Shown here: one piece after another, positions 44,657 to 53,646 of the stretch
Layout of the letters: the number at the start of each line of letters is the position of its first letter
Numbering within the stretch: position 1 is the stretch's first letter
Assembly (NCBI RefSeq): GCF_037023755.1
Contig: NZ_CP146100.1
Span: 2,234,501 to 2,298,500 of the forward strand
DNA: 64,000 nucleotides
Direction of reading: 5' to 3'
Source: Saccharopolyspora sp. SCSIO 74807
Lineage (GTDB): Bacteria > Actinomycetota > Actinomycetes > Mycobacteriales > Pseudonocardiaceae
Position numbers and translations under genes: made by a program
The notes under the pieces: model-generated
Seen by the model: only the letters and a program-made list of their open reading frames with translations
The model's database searches: none
Told to the model about the DNA's origin: nothing

Positions 44657-45367
44657 TCAATGTAGGTCAGACCCGTTACGCCGTACGGGTGAACCATATC
44701 GGGTGTCCAGCAGCCCGCGGCACCAACCGGCATTGCCTTCGATGCTGACCCTCGTGGTGCGTGCGAACCGAAGCCGCGCCGAGAGCCCCTCGACCGGGAC
44801 CGGTTCGCCCTGCTCGTCGAGCAGCAGCGGGGCATCCGGGCCCGTGGGCAGCCCCAGCTGTTCCCGGCGCCTGCGCAACCGGTCCAGCGGGGTGCTCGCG
44901 GACAACTCGCCGAGGCGCTTGGTGACCAGCTCCTCGTGCGTGACGCCGTCCCGCAACAACTCCTGCGCGACCTGTTCCTGGTAGGCCACGTGCGCCTTGC
45001 GCAGGAAGGTCACCCGCAGTTCTTCGAGCTCACCGGCGGCGAGACCGGGGAACGCGGCGTTGAAGCCGTCCCCGGCCGCGACCCCCGCGTTGATCTCCTC
45101 GGACGCGAAGTGGTCCAGCAGCCGCACCCGCACCCGCTCGACCCCGGCCAGCTCGGCCACCGCGTCGTGCGCGTCGGCGACCATCAGGTAGGCGAAGTTC
45201 GGGGCGCAGAAGTAGGTCGGCAACCGCAGGTCCACGTGCACGTCCGCACCGTCGAGGCGCACTTCGGCGACGAAGTCCAGTTCGGTGACGGGCTGGTCCA
45301 GCTCCGGGTCGAGCACCGTGCCCAGCGCCCGCCAGACCTCGGTTTCCAGGCTCACGGCAGTGGTCAT
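44657..45367 (-). CDS. DUF59/MIP18-type protein, MimF-like
   Basis: 236 aa from the ATG at 45367, overlapping the amidohydrolase stop (ATGA). N-terminal DUF59 domain (residues 5-105: WRALGTVLDPELDQPVTELDFV, then LRLPTYFCAPNFAYLMVADA with the conserved cysteine). The C-terminal half is helical and charged. Proteins of this type lie next to MimE-type amidohydrolases in actinobacterial binuclear-iron monooxygenase loci, where they are thought to help metal or protein maturation. Confidence 0.8.
   Translation of the reverse strand: MTTAVSLETEVWRALGTVLDPELDQPVTELDFVAEVRLDGADVHVDLRLPTYFCAPNFAYLMVADAHDAVAELAGVERVRVRLLDHFASEEINAGVAAGDGFNAAFPGLAAGELEELRVTFLRKAHVAYQEQVAQELLRDGVTHEELVTKRLGELSASTPLDRLRRRREQLGLPTGPDAPLLLDEQGEPVPVEGLSARLRFARTTRVSIEGNAGWCRGLLDTRYGSPVRRNGSDLH
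44671..44690. promoter_or_regulatory. inverted repeat near the IclR start
   Basis: ACCCGT (44671-44676) and ACGGGT (44685-44690) flank an 8-nt spacer, inside the 3' end of the DUF59 gene just upstream of the IclR start. The nonamer ACGCCGTAC within it recurs in reverse at 47512-47520 upstream of the alcohol dehydrogenase. Possible IclR operator, weak. Confidence 0.3.
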
Positions 45368-46416
45368 GACGGCAGGACCTCCTTGTTCAGCTCGGAGGCG
45401 ACCGGCTCGCCACCGGCCGGCACCGCGGCCTCGCTGGCACGCATCTCGGCGGGCACGTCGATGTCGTAGAGCCGGGCGGCGTTGAGCCCGAGGATCTTGC
45501 GCTTGATGTCGGTGGTCAGCGCGCCGTACTCGGACTGCATGTCCTCCGGGATCTGGAAGTCGACGAACTGCTCCACCAGCCACTTCGGCGTCCAGATCGC
45601 GTAGTCGCTGGAGAAGGTGATCCGGTTCTCGTCCAGCCAGAACAGCAGCTCACCGATGATCTGCGCGAAGTAGCGCGGGCGGTGGTTCATGAACGCCATC
45701 GCCACCGCGAGCCCGCCGTAGACGTTCGGCTCCTGGGTGGCGATCCAGCAGAAGTCCTCCAGCCGCGGCAGTCCGACGTGCTCGACGATGAAGTTCAGCT
45801 CCGGGAAGGCGGAGGCCACGTCGTCCACGTCGGCGACGTCGAACGCATCCCGGTTCAGCGGGTAGATCGTCGGGCCCTTGTGGATGTGGATGTTCTTGAT
45901 GCCGAGTTCCTGGCACTTCTCCAGGTACCGGTAGGACCACGGGTCGGTCAGCTTCCAGCCCTTCGACTCGCCCTTCCACTCGGCGGTGTAGAGCTTGGTG
46001 CCCTTGAGCTGCCAGCGCTCCGCGAGCCGCTCCAGCGCCGCCAGCCCGGACTCGCCGTCACGCGGGTCCCAGCCGCCGTTGACGATGAACTTGTCCGGGT
46101 GCTTCTCGGCCAGCACGCCGTCCTGCTCGGTGGTGTTGAAGCCGTTGACGAAGAAGTCGGTGAGGTAGGTGGGCTGGAAGATCGCCTTGTCCACGTAGCC
46201 GACCTCGAACAGGTCGTGGAGGATCTTCTCCTCGCTCTGCTTCTGGAACTGCTCGTGCGACCACAGCGCGGATTCCGGGCTCAGGTTGCGGTGGTAGTCG
46301 TAGAAGCAGTTCAGGAAGCCTTCGCCGTAGCGGTTGGCCTGGTTGGCCGGGGTTCCGTCCCAGGCGTGGATGTGGCTGTCGACGATGAAGTACTTCGTGC
46401 CGTCCTTCTCGTACAT
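45364..46416 (-). CDS. amidohydrolase-family protein, MimE-like
   Basis: 350 aa TIM-barrel metal-dependent hydrolase. FIVDSHIHAWDG near residues 10-21 has the HxH metal motif; further metal ligands lie in IHIHKGPTIYPL, NFIVEHVGLP and FSSDYAIWTPKW. The close match in style to the amidohydrolase of propane/acetone monooxygenase clusters (MYEK-G-KYF-IVD-H-H start, GYVDKAIFQPTYL, IHKGPTI) supports a MimE-like accessory protein rather than a true amidase. 24 nt after the alcohol dehydrogenase. Confidence 0.82.
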   Translation of the reverse strand: MYEKDGTKYFIVDSHIHAWDGTPANQANRYGEGFLNCFYDYHRNLSPESALWSHEQFQKQSEEKILHDLFEVGYVDKAIFQPTYLTDFFVNGFNTTEQDGVLAEKHPDKFIVNGGWDPRDGESGLAALERLAERWQLKGTKLYTAEWKGESKGWKLTDPWSYRYLEKCQELGIKNIHIHKGPTIYPLNRDAFDVADVDDVASAFPELNFIVEHVGLPRLEDFCWIATQEPNVYGGLAVAMAFMNHRPRYFAQIIGELLFWLDENRITFSSDYAIWTPKWLVEQFVDFQIPEDMQSEYGALTTDIKRKILGLNAARLYDIDVPAEMRASEAAVPAGGEPVASELNKEVLPS

Positions 46417-46440
46417 GAATTACCTCCGTGGTGGGAGCGA

Positions 46441-47469
46441 TCAGGGGACGAGGATGGCGCGGCCGCCCGGAATGCGGCCTGCGTCGAGGTCGGCGAGCGC
46501 ATCCAGCGCGCCGTCCAGCGGGTAGGTGCGGGTGCGCAGCGAAACCTTGCCCTGCGCGGTCAGCGTCATCAGTTCGTCGAGGTCGTTGTAGGAGCCGACG
46601 AGGTTGCCGATCACGTTGATCTCGCGGGAGATCACGTCGATGGTGGGCACGTCCACCCGGCCGCCGTAGCCGATGACGAAGTAGGAGCCCGCGTCGCGGG
46701 TCATCGCCACGCCCTCGGCTTCGGTGCCGTTCTCGCCCACGAAGTCCAGGACGACGTGCGCGCCCTTGCCGCCGGTGATGTCCCGGACGGTGTCCACGTG
46801 CTTGCCGTCGGCGTTGACGGTGTGGTGCGCGCCGAGCTCAGTGGCCAGCCGCAGGGCTTCCGCCGACCGGTCCACCACGGTGATTTCCGCCGGCGTGAGC
46901 GCCAGCAGGGATTGCAGTCCGATGTGGCCGAGTCCGCCGGCGCCGATCATCACCACGTGCGCGCCGGGGTACAGCAGCGGCACCGCTTTGCGCACCGCGT
47001 GGTACGCGGTGAGTCCGGCGTCGGCGAGCGCGGCCACGTCGGCCGGTGCCAGCCCGTCGTCCAGCTTGACCACCGAGCGGGCGTTGGTGCGCAGCAGTTC
47101 GGCCATGCCGCCGTCGGTGTCGATGCCGGGGAACTGCGAGTTCTCGCAGTGCACGTCGTCGCCGCTGCGACATGCGCGGCACAAGCCGCAGGTCACCAGT
47201 GGGTGCAGGATGACCTTGTCGCCGGGGCGCACGTTGCTCACCGCGGAGCCGACTTCGCGGACCGTTCCCGCGTTCTCGTGGCCGATGACGTAGGGCAGCG
47301 CGACACCGCTCTTGTCCGCCCACTGTCCTTCGATGATGTGCAGGTCGGTGCGGCAGACGCCCGCCGCGTTGATCTCGACCAGCACGTCCAGCGGGTCCCG
47401 CACGGCCGGATCGGGTATCGATTCGACCGCGGGTTTCTCGCCGTAGGCGTGCACTCTGACTGCCTTCAC
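46441..47469 (-). CDS. zinc-dependent NAD(P) alcohol dehydrogenase
   Basis: 342 aa medium-chain dehydrogenase. Catalytic zinc ligands Cys39 (GVCRTDLH) and His64/Glu65 (GHENAG); structural zinc cysteines at 94, 97, 100 and 108 (CGLCRACRSGDDVHC). Rossmann motif GAGGLGHIG near 177-185. First gene of the operon with MimE-like and MimF-like genes, so a secondary alcohol from alkane or ketone oxidation is a sensible substrate. GGAGAGGAG precedes the ATG. Confidence 0.9.
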   Translation of the reverse strand: MKAVRVHAYGEKPAVESIPDPAVRDPLDVLVEINAAGVCRTDLHIIEGQWADKSGVALPYVIGHENAGTVREVGSAVSNVRPGDKVILHPLVTCGLCRACRSGDDVHCENSQFPGIDTDGGMAELLRTNARSVVKLDDGLAPADVAALADAGLTAYHAVRKAVPLLYPGAHVVMIGAGGLGHIGLQSLLALTPAEITVVDRSAEALRLATELGAHHTVNADGKHVDTVRDITGGKGAHVVLDFVGENGTEAEGVAMTRDAGSYFVIGYGGRVDVPTIDVISREINVIGNLVGSYNDLDELMTLTAQGKVSLRTRTYPLDGALDALADLDAGRIPGGRAILVP

Positions 47470-47676
47470 GGCGGGCTCCTCTCCGTTGAGCTGTGTCCCG
47501 CACCACAGGGTGTACGGCGTCCCGTGAGGAGCAAAGAGCCGTTGTCAGATGCTGATAAGGCAATGCGTCTGGGCTGGTCGCAGCAAGCGCTGCGGCGGAT
47601 CGGCGCCATCTGCTCGGGGCCGTGTGCCAGCGGGCTGTTGCGCCGTCTCGCAGCACCGCTCGATGGCTGCGGTGTC

Positions 47677-47682
47677 TATAGT
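47677..47682 (+). promoter_or_regulatory. possible -10 element for the flavin dehydrogenase gene
   Basis: TATAGT, 37 nt before the GTG start at 47720, in the 250-nt divergent interval with the alcohol dehydrogenase. No obvious -35. Confidence 0.35.
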
Positions 47683-47719
47683 GCCGAGACGTTGCTACTG
47701 GCGCGTTAAGGAGGCGGAC

Positions 47720-49369
47720 GTGGACGCGGACGTCATCGTCGTGGGAGCCGGGCTCGCCGGTCTGGTCGCCACCGCGGAACTCGCTGATGCGGGCCGCCGG
47801 GTGCTGCTGCTGGACCAGGAACCCGAAGCGTCCTTGGGCGGTCAGGCCCACTGGTCGTTCGGCGGATTGTTCCTCGTGGACTCGCCCGAGCAACGACGTC
47901 TCGGGGTGCGCGATTCGCACGAGTTGGCGTGGCAGGACTGGCTCGGTACCGCGGGTTTCGACCGGGACGACGACCACTGGCCGGCGCGCTGGGCCGAGGC
48001 GTACGTGGACTTCGCCGCGGGGGAGAAGCGTTCTTGGCTGCGGCAGCAGGGGATTTCGCTGTTCCCGCTGGTGCAGTGGGCCGAACGCGGCGGGTCGCTG
48101 GCCACCGGGCACGGCAATTCGGTGCCGCGTTTCCACGTCACCTGGGGAACCGGTCCGGGCGTGCTCGAACCATTCCTGCGCCGGGTGCGGGATGCCGAGC
48201 GGCGCGGGCTGGTGTCGCTGCGATTCCGGCACCGCGTGACCGGGTTGAGCACTACCGACGGCACCGTCGACGGAGTGCGCGGTGAGGTGCTGGAGCCCAG
48301 CGGTGTCTCCCGCGGGCAGAAGAGTTCTCGGGCCGTGGCCGGGGAATTCGCGCTCAGCGCGCAGGCCGTGGTCGTGACCTCCGGCGGGATCGGCGCGAAT
48401 CTCCCGCTGGTGCGGCGGAATTGGCCGGAACGGCTCGGTCCGGCACCGCGCGAGATGATCGCCGGAGTGCCCGATCACGTGGACGGGCAGCTGCTGGAAG
48501 TCGTCGGCGAGACCGGTGGCCGCGTCATCAACTCCGACCGGATGTGGCACTACACCGAGGGAATCCGCAATTACAGTCCAGTGTGGACGGACCACGGCAT
48601 CCGTATTCTGCCCGGCCCGTCACCGTTCTGGATCGACGCGCGCGGGCGCCGGTTGCCGCCGCCGCTGTTCCCCGGCGCGGACACGCTGGCGACGTTGGCG
48701 CACATCAACTCGAGCGGGCACGAGCACACCTGGTTCGTGCTGAACCGGCGGATCATCAGCCGCGAGTTCGCGCTGTCCGGCTCCGAGCAGAACCCCGACC
48801 TCACCGAGCGCAACGTGGCCGAGGTGCTGCGCCGCGGCGGCGAGGTCACGCCACCGCCGGTCGCCGAGTTCGTCAAGCGCGGCACCGATTTCGTGGTCCG
48901 CCGCAACCTGCCGGACCTGGTGCGCGGGATGAACGAGCTGGTCGGCGAGGGCCTGATCGATCCGTCCGGACTGGAACGCGACATCCGCGCGCGGGACCGC
49001 GAAGTCGACTCCGGACTGGGCAAGGACGCGCAGGTCAACCTCGTGCGGGAAGCCCGCCGCTACCGGGTGGACCGGATGGCGCGGGTCGCACCGCCGCACC
49101 GGTTGCTGGATCCGGCGGCGGGCCCGCTGATCGCGGTCCGGCTGTCGCTGCTGACCCGCAAGACGCTCGGCGGGGTGGAGACCGATTTGGACGCTCGAGT
49201 GCTCGGGTCGTCCGGGAACCCGTTGCCGGGCCTGTACGCGGCGGGCGAGGTCGCCGGTTTCGGCGGCGGCGGGATGCACGGATACCGCTCGCTGGAGGGG
49301 ACTTTCCTCGGCGGCTGCCTGTTCTCCGGGCGCACCGCCGGGCGCGCGGCCGCGCGGGCGACGGGCTGA
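47720..49369 (+). CDS. FAD-binding dehydrogenase (KstD/fumarate reductase-like)
   Basis: 549 aa from the GTG at 47720, where AAGGAGG sits 5 nt upstream; earlier in-frame extension to 47549 is not supported. FAD-binding_2 fold: VIVVGAGLAGLVATAELADAG at the N-terminus, GGQAHWSFGGLFLVD, VVVTSGGIG, and the C-terminal GLYAAGEVAGFGGGGMHGYRSLEGTFLGGCLFSGR. The last block is typical of the actinobacterial FAD-binding dehydrogenase group. Substrate unknown; a steroid-like or other saturated ring ketone is a guess. Confidence 0.88.
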   Translation: MDADVIVVGAGLAGLVATAELADAGRRVLLLDQEPEASLGGQAHWSFGGLFLVDSPEQRRLGVRDSHELAWQDWLGTAGFDRDDDHWPARWAEAYVDFAAGEKRSWLRQQGISLFPLVQWAERGGSLATGHGNSVPRFHVTWGTGPGVLEPFLRRVRDAERRGLVSLRFRHRVTGLSTTDGTVDGVRGEVLEPSGVSRGQKSSRAVAGEFALSAQAVVVTSGGIGANLPLVRRNWPERLGPAPREMIAGVPDHVDGQLLEVVGETGGRVINSDRMWHYTEGIRNYSPVWTDHGIRILPGPSPFWIDARGRRLPPPLFPGADTLATLAHINSSGHEHTWFVLNRRIISREFALSGSEQNPDLTERNVAEVLRRGGEVTPPPVAEFVKRGTDFVVRRNLPDLVRGMNELVGEGLIDPSGLERDIRARDREVDSGLGKDAQVNLVREARRYRVDRMARVAPPHRLLDPAAGPLIAVRLSLLTRKTLGGVETDLDARVLGSSGNPLPGLYAAGEVAGFGGGGMHGYRSLEGTFLGGCLFSGRTAGRAAARATG

Positions 49370-49401
49370 ACCGATTCGCGGTTCCGTGATGTGATGGGCA
49401 C

Positions 49402-50376
49402 ATGCGAAACATCGTGCTGGGAAAGACCGGACTGGACGTGTCCCGCATCGCCTTCGGCACCTGGCAGCTCGGAGGTGAGTGGGGTTCGTTCGACGAGGAC
49501 GCCGCGGTGGCCGCTATCCGGCACGCCCGCGAGCAGGGCGTGAACTTCTTCGACACCGCGCAGGCGTACGGCTTCGGCCGCTCCGAGCAGGTGCTCGGCC
49601 GTGCGCTGGCGGACGAGCTGCGCAGGGACCGGGACGGCCTGGTCATCGCCACCAAGGGCGGCATCAACCCCGGCGGTGAACGTCCCCGCGACGCCGGGCG
49701 CGCCTGGTTGCGCCAAGGCGTGGAGGAGAGTCTGCGGGCGCTCGGGCTCGAGCACATCGACCTGTACCAGGTGCACTGGCCGGACCCGGACACGCCGGCC
49801 GAGGAGACCGCTGGTGCCCTGCAGGAACTGGTCGACGAGGGCAAGATCCGGCACGCCGGGGTGTCCAACTACGACGCCGCCCAGCTCGCCGCGTTCGACC
49901 GCACCCGCCCGGTCGAGACGCTGCAGCCACCGTACCACCTGTTCCGGCGCGGCATCGAGGACGAGGTGCTGCCCTACACCCGCGAGCACGACATCGGCGT
50001 GCTCGCCTACAGCCCGCTGGCCAGCGGGCTGCTGACCGGGACGCTGACGCCGGAGAGCACGTTCGAGGACAGCGACTGGCGTGCGAACTCGTCGGCGTTC
50101 CGGGGCGAGATGCTGCGGCGGAACCTGGCCGTGGTGCAGCGGCTGAAGGAGTTCGCCGCTGCCCGCGAGCTCACGGTCAGCCAGCTGGCCATCGCGTGGG
50201 TGCTGGCGCAGCGCGGCGTGCACGTGGCCATCGTGGGGGCGCGCAGCGCGCGCAACATCGAGAACAGCCTGGCCGCGGCCGAAGTGGACCTCAGCGCGGA
50301 CGACCTCGCCGAGATCGAGCGCATCACCGCGGACGGCATGTCCATCGAGGGCGCCGCGCCCGAAGGCGTGGCGTGA
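49402..50376 (+). CDS. aldo/keto reductase
   Basis: 324 aa TIM barrel. The catalytic tetrad is visible: Asp51 and Tyr56 (FFDTAQAYGFGRSE), Lys85 (IATKGG) and His125 (YQVHWPD). NADPH-binding end VGARSARNIENSLAAAEV. 32 nt after the flavin dehydrogenase, same strand, possibly the same transcript. A hairpin terminator follows. Confidence 0.92.
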   Translation: MRNIVLGKTGLDVSRIAFGTWQLGGEWGSFDEDAAVAAIRHAREQGVNFFDTAQAYGFGRSEQVLGRALADELRRDRDGLVIATKGGINPGGERPRDAGRAWLRQGVEESLRALGLEHIDLYQVHWPDPDTPAEETAGALQELVDEGKIRHAGVSNYDAAQLAAFDRTRPVETLQPPYHLFRRGIEDEVLPYTREHDIGVLAYSPLASGLLTGTLTPESTFEDSDWRANSSAFRGEMLRRNLAVVQRLKEFAAARELTVSQLAIAWVLAQRGVHVAIVGARSARNIENSLAAAEVDLSADDLAEIERITADGMSIEGAAPEGVA

Positions 50377-50380
50377 GCCT

Positions 50381-50409
50381 GGTGCGGCCCGGACGCGCAG
50401 GGCCGCACC
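50381..50409 (+). terminator. hairpin after the aldo/keto reductase gene
   Basis: Ten perfect base pairs (50381-50390 with 50400-50409) 4 nt after the stop. No U tract but well placed. Confidence 0.6.
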
Positions 50410-50430
50410 GCTGACAACCCCGTGTGCAGG

Positions 50431-50463
50431 CCGGTGGGGCCGTGTCCAGCGCGGCCCCACCGG
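50431..50463 (-). terminator. hairpin after the minus-strand secreted SH3-like gene
   Basis: Twelve perfect base pairs (50431-50442 with 50452-50463) immediately beyond the stop at 50465. Together with the previous hairpin it separates two convergent genes. Confidence 0.6.
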
Positions 50464-50464
50464 C

Positions 50465-50821
50465 TCACAGGTAGCAGGCGCTGACCCACCCGGCGACGCG
50501 CGTGTGCCGGTCCAGGACGTGCCACCAGGTGCGGTCCGGTCGGCCGCCCGGACAGGTCACCGGTTCGCCCTCCGCCTGCCGGTTCTTCCGCACCCGGTCG
50601 CCGGCGTTGCCCAGGCCGAGCACCGCCGAGGCCGTGTCCGGCGCCGCCCGCAGGTTCACCCCCGGAACCCGGAAGTCGCCGGTGCGATCGGCGGCGCGGC
50701 TGAGTTCGCCGAGCCGCTCGCCGAATTCGAAAACGAAGTGCGCGACGCCGCTGGCCACGCCGTTCATCGGCAGCACCAGGGTCGCCACCGCGGCGAGCAC
50801 CGCATTCCGGATCGCATGCAT
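50465..50821 (-). CDS. secreted SH3-like small protein
   Basis: 118 aa from the ATG at 50821 with a run of G as ribosome binding site. Signal-like N-terminus (MHAIRNAVLAAVATLVLPMNGVASG). The mature part has an SH3-type pattern, VNLRAAPDTASAVLGLGNAGDRV and TWWHVLDRHTRVAGWVSACYL, with a cysteine pair (VTCPGG, SACYL). Probably exported and cell-wall directed; function unknown. Confidence 0.65.
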   Translation of the reverse strand: MHAIRNAVLAAVATLVLPMNGVASGVAHFVFEFGERLGELSRAADRTGDFRVPGVNLRAAPDTASAVLGLGNAGDRVRKNRQAEGEPVTCPGGRPDRTWWHVLDRHTRVAGWVSACYL

Positions 50822-51148
50822 GTTTTCCCCCCAAACTCCCGCCGGGGGCCGTTGCCCTGGGCGGGAGTCTCGCGACAAGATCGCTCGGCGGCGTTCGGCG
50901 CGGCCGGTCGATCTCTGCAACGCGCTCTCATTTTATCGGCGGTGGCCCGGTTTCCGGGAGTAGCCGTTCAGGTATCGGGGCAGCTGCGCGCTTTCGTGCG
51001 GAGTCCTGAATGGAATTCGCAGGTGGATTACCGTTCGCCACGCGGATTCCCGCGGGAGTGCCCACCTACGTGGGGGTATCGGCGCGGTGCGTTCGCCGCG
51101 CGTGACGGAGCGGCGACTAACCTCGGCCGGGTCTGAGAGGGGCGTGCG

Positions 51149-51346
51149 ATGAGCGAGGCGGATCTTTGGGACGGCTTGGCCGTGCCGCCCGGCCTGTGCC
51201 GCTGGTGCGCGCATCCGTCGTTGAACCGCACCAGGCATGGCGTGACCTACATGCGCTGCACGCGCTCGTCCTGGGACGAGCGGCTGCCGCGCTACCCGGG
51301 GTTGCCGGTCGTCGAGTGCGTCGGGTTCGAGCAGGCAGGCGGCTGA
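51149..51346 (+). CDS. small cysteine-containing protein
   Basis: 65 aa. CRWC near residues 17-20, single cysteines near 37 (MRCTRS) and 57 (VECVGF) give a possible four-cysteine metal site of the zinc-ribbon kind. GAGAGGGG precedes the ATG. No family recognised; isolated gene between two minus-strand units. Confidence 0.6.
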   Translation: MSEADLWDGLAVPPGLCRWCAHPSLNRTRHGVTYMRCTRSSWDERLPRYPGLPVVECVGFEQAGG

Positions 51347-51470
51347 GTCGGCGGCCCCGGCGCCGTGCGCCTGAGTCCGGACGCGCGAGCCCGCGGCACC
51401 GTTCGGCCCGGAAAAGCGAAGCGGCCGGGCGGGCGATGCCCGTCCCGGCCGCTTCGACCGCTGCCCGCGG

Positions 51471-53111
51471 TCAGCCGATGCGAGCGCCGATGCCGGTCAG
51501 CGACCGGACCTCCATCTCGGACTGCCGCTCGTGGTCGTCCGAGCGCGGCCCGAACAGGGTGCCGATCGCCGCGCACAGGAACGAGATCGGGATGGACACG
51601 ATGCCCGGGTTCTTCAGCGGGAAGAACGCGAAGTCCACGTCCGGGAAGATCGAGTCGGCCGCGCCGGAGAACACCGGCGAGAACACCACCAGCAGCAGGC
51701 AGGAGATCAGTCCGCTGTAGATGCCCCACAGCGTGCCCGTGGTGTTGAACCGCTTCCAGAACAGCGAGAACAGCAACGTGGACAGGTTCGCCGACGCCGC
51801 GAACGCGAACGCCAGCCCGACCAGGAACGCGATGTTCTGGCCGTTGACCGCGACCCCGCCGACGATCGAGACCAGCCCGATGCCCAGCGCGGTCAGCCGC
51901 GCCACCCGCACCACCTTGTGCGATTCGACGTTGCCGCGCTTGATCATGTTCGCGTAGACGTCGTGCGCGAACGACGCGGACGCGGTCAGCGTGAGCCCGG
52001 CGACCACCGCGAGGATCGTGGCGAACGCGATCGCCGCGACGATGCCCAGCAGCAGCGTGCCGCCGATGCGGTAGGCCAGCAGCGGCGCCGCGGAGTTCTC
52101 CCCGCCCGGTGCGCCGACGATCGTCGGAGTGCCCACCAGCGCGGCGGCGCCGTAGCCGATGACCAGGGTGAACAGGTAGAACAGCGACATCGTCCACACC
52201 GCCCAGACCACCGAGCGGCGGGCTTCCTTGGCGTTCGGGACGGTGTAGAAGCGCATCAGCACGTGCGGCAGACCACCGACGCCGAGCACCAGCGCCAGCG
52301 ACAGCGACACGAAGTCCAACTTGGTCAGTTCGGACTTCCCGTACTCCACGCCCGGTCCGAGGATGTCCCTGCCGTTCGGGTTGTTCGCCGCCGCCTCGTC
52401 GAGCACCCGGCTGAAGTCGTAGCCGAACTTGCCGAGCAGGAAGATCGTGATCATCGCGGCGCACAGCATCAGCAGCGTGGCCTTGATGATCTGCACCCAG
52501 GTGGTGCCCTTCATGCCGCCCAGCAGCACGTAGAGGATCATCACCAGGCCCACGACGGCGATCACCATCGCCTGGCCCCAGTAGCTGTGCACGTCCGCGA
52601 GCAGCGCGACCAGGCCGCCGGCACCGGCCATCTGCGCGATCATGTAGACGAACGTGATCGCCATCGTGGAGATCGCCGCGGCGGCGCGCACCGGGCGCTG
52701 CTTCATCCGGAAGCTCAGCACGTCGCCCATCGTGAAGCGGCCGGTGTTCCGCATCCGCTCGGCGATCAGCAGCAGGTTGATCAGCCACGCGACCAGGAAC
52801 CCGATGGAGTACAGGAACCCGTCGTAGCCGTGCACCGCGATCGCGCCGGCGATGCCGAGGAACGACGCCGCGGACAGGAAGTCGCCGGACAGCGCGACAC
52901 CGTTCTGCACGCCGGTGAACGAGCTGCCTGCAGCGAAGTAGTCGCTGGAGGTGTTCGCGCTGCTGACCCGGTACACGATGAACAGCGTCAGCAGCACGAA
53001 GCCGGCGAAGATGACGGTGTTGATGATCGGGCCTTCGGACGGCAGCAGGTCACTTCCGGGTGCCTGCGCCAGGATCGGCTGCCGATGTTGCGCGGACAGC
53101 GTCGGGATCAC
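51471..53111 (-). CDS. actP: cation/acetate symporter (ActP/MctC-like)
   Basis: 546 aa sodium:solute symporter with about 13 membrane helices. DYFAAGSSFTGVQNGVALSGDFLSAASFLG and GLPHVLMRFYTVPNAKEARRSVVWA are typical of the ActP/MctC group that imports acetate, propionate or pyruvate. GTG start overlaps the stop of the DUF485 gene, the standard YjcH-ActP arrangement. The exact substrate is inferred from the family. Confidence 0.88.
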   Translation of the reverse strand: MIPTLSAQHRQPILAQAPGSDLLPSEGPIINTVIFAGFVLLTLFIVYRVSSANTSSDYFAAGSSFTGVQNGVALSGDFLSAASFLGIAGAIAVHGYDGFLYSIGFLVAWLINLLLIAERMRNTGRFTMGDVLSFRMKQRPVRAAAAISTMAITFVYMIAQMAGAGGLVALLADVHSYWGQAMVIAVVGLVMILYVLLGGMKGTTWVQIIKATLLMLCAAMITIFLLGKFGYDFSRVLDEAAANNPNGRDILGPGVEYGKSELTKLDFVSLSLALVLGVGGLPHVLMRFYTVPNAKEARRSVVWAVWTMSLFYLFTLVIGYGAAALVGTPTIVGAPGGENSAAPLLAYRIGGTLLLGIVAAIAFATILAVVAGLTLTASASFAHDVYANMIKRGNVESHKVVRVARLTALGIGLVSIVGGVAVNGQNIAFLVGLAFAFAASANLSTLLFSLFWKRFNTTGTLWGIYSGLISCLLLVVFSPVFSGAADSIFPDVDFAFFPLKNPGIVSIPISFLCAAIGTLFGPRSDDHERQSEMEVRSLTGIGARIG

Positions 53112-53539
53112 TGCGCACCCTCCTCAGCGCGACCGTCCACAGCGGCCTGCAGCTGCTCGATCCGCGGGTCCATGTAGTGATCGGCGAACCGCACGTAGGC
53201 GGCGGTGATGAGCACAGTGGACACGAACTGGCCGATGCCCATCAGCAGCCCGACGTTCACCGAGCCGAACACCGGCTGGGACATGAAGTCCGGAAGGTAC
53301 GCCGCGATGATCACGTAGGCGAGGTACCAGAGCAGAAATAGCGCGGTCATCGGAAATACGAACGCGGACACCCGGCGGCGCAGGTCGTTGAATTCCGTAC
53401 TCTGCGCGATGGCCTGGTAATTCGGCTCGGTCTGCTGGGTGCGGACCGCGCTCTTCTCGATTCCCCCGAAGCCGGTCCGTGCTTTCCCGGACCGGTCGTG
53501 GGGGCGACCGCGCAGCGCGGATTGCGTTGCGTTGCTCAT
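53108..53539 (-). CDS. DUF485 membrane protein (YjcH-like)
   Basis: 143 aa from the ATG at 53539; GGAAGG lies upstream. Two membrane helices (VFPMTALFLLWYLAYVIIAAY; VNVGLLMGIGQFVSTVLITAAYV) after a polar N-terminus of 60 residues. DUF485 proteins accompany ActP-type symporters, and the overlap with the symporter gene confirms the pair. Confidence 0.88.
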   Translation of the reverse strand: MSNATQSALRGRPHDRSGKARTGFGGIEKSAVRTQQTEPNYQAIAQSTEFNDLRRRVSAFVFPMTALFLLWYLAYVIIAAYLPDFMSQPVFGSVNVGLLMGIGQFVSTVLITAAYVRFADHYMDPRIEQLQAAVDGRAEEGAQ

Positions 53540-53646
53540 GCTTCCTTCCAGGAAGTTGTGCGTCGGGTCGGCCAAACCCTTCAGGACCCGGCGGAGTTGG
53601 GGGCGTCGAGGACTTCGCGGGGAGGCGAAGGACCTCGCGGCGGCGA

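Noticed and set aside
51531-53177. 548-codon plus-strand frame
   Set aside because: Antisense of the symporter gene; His/Arg/Gln-rich shadow without a ribosome binding site.
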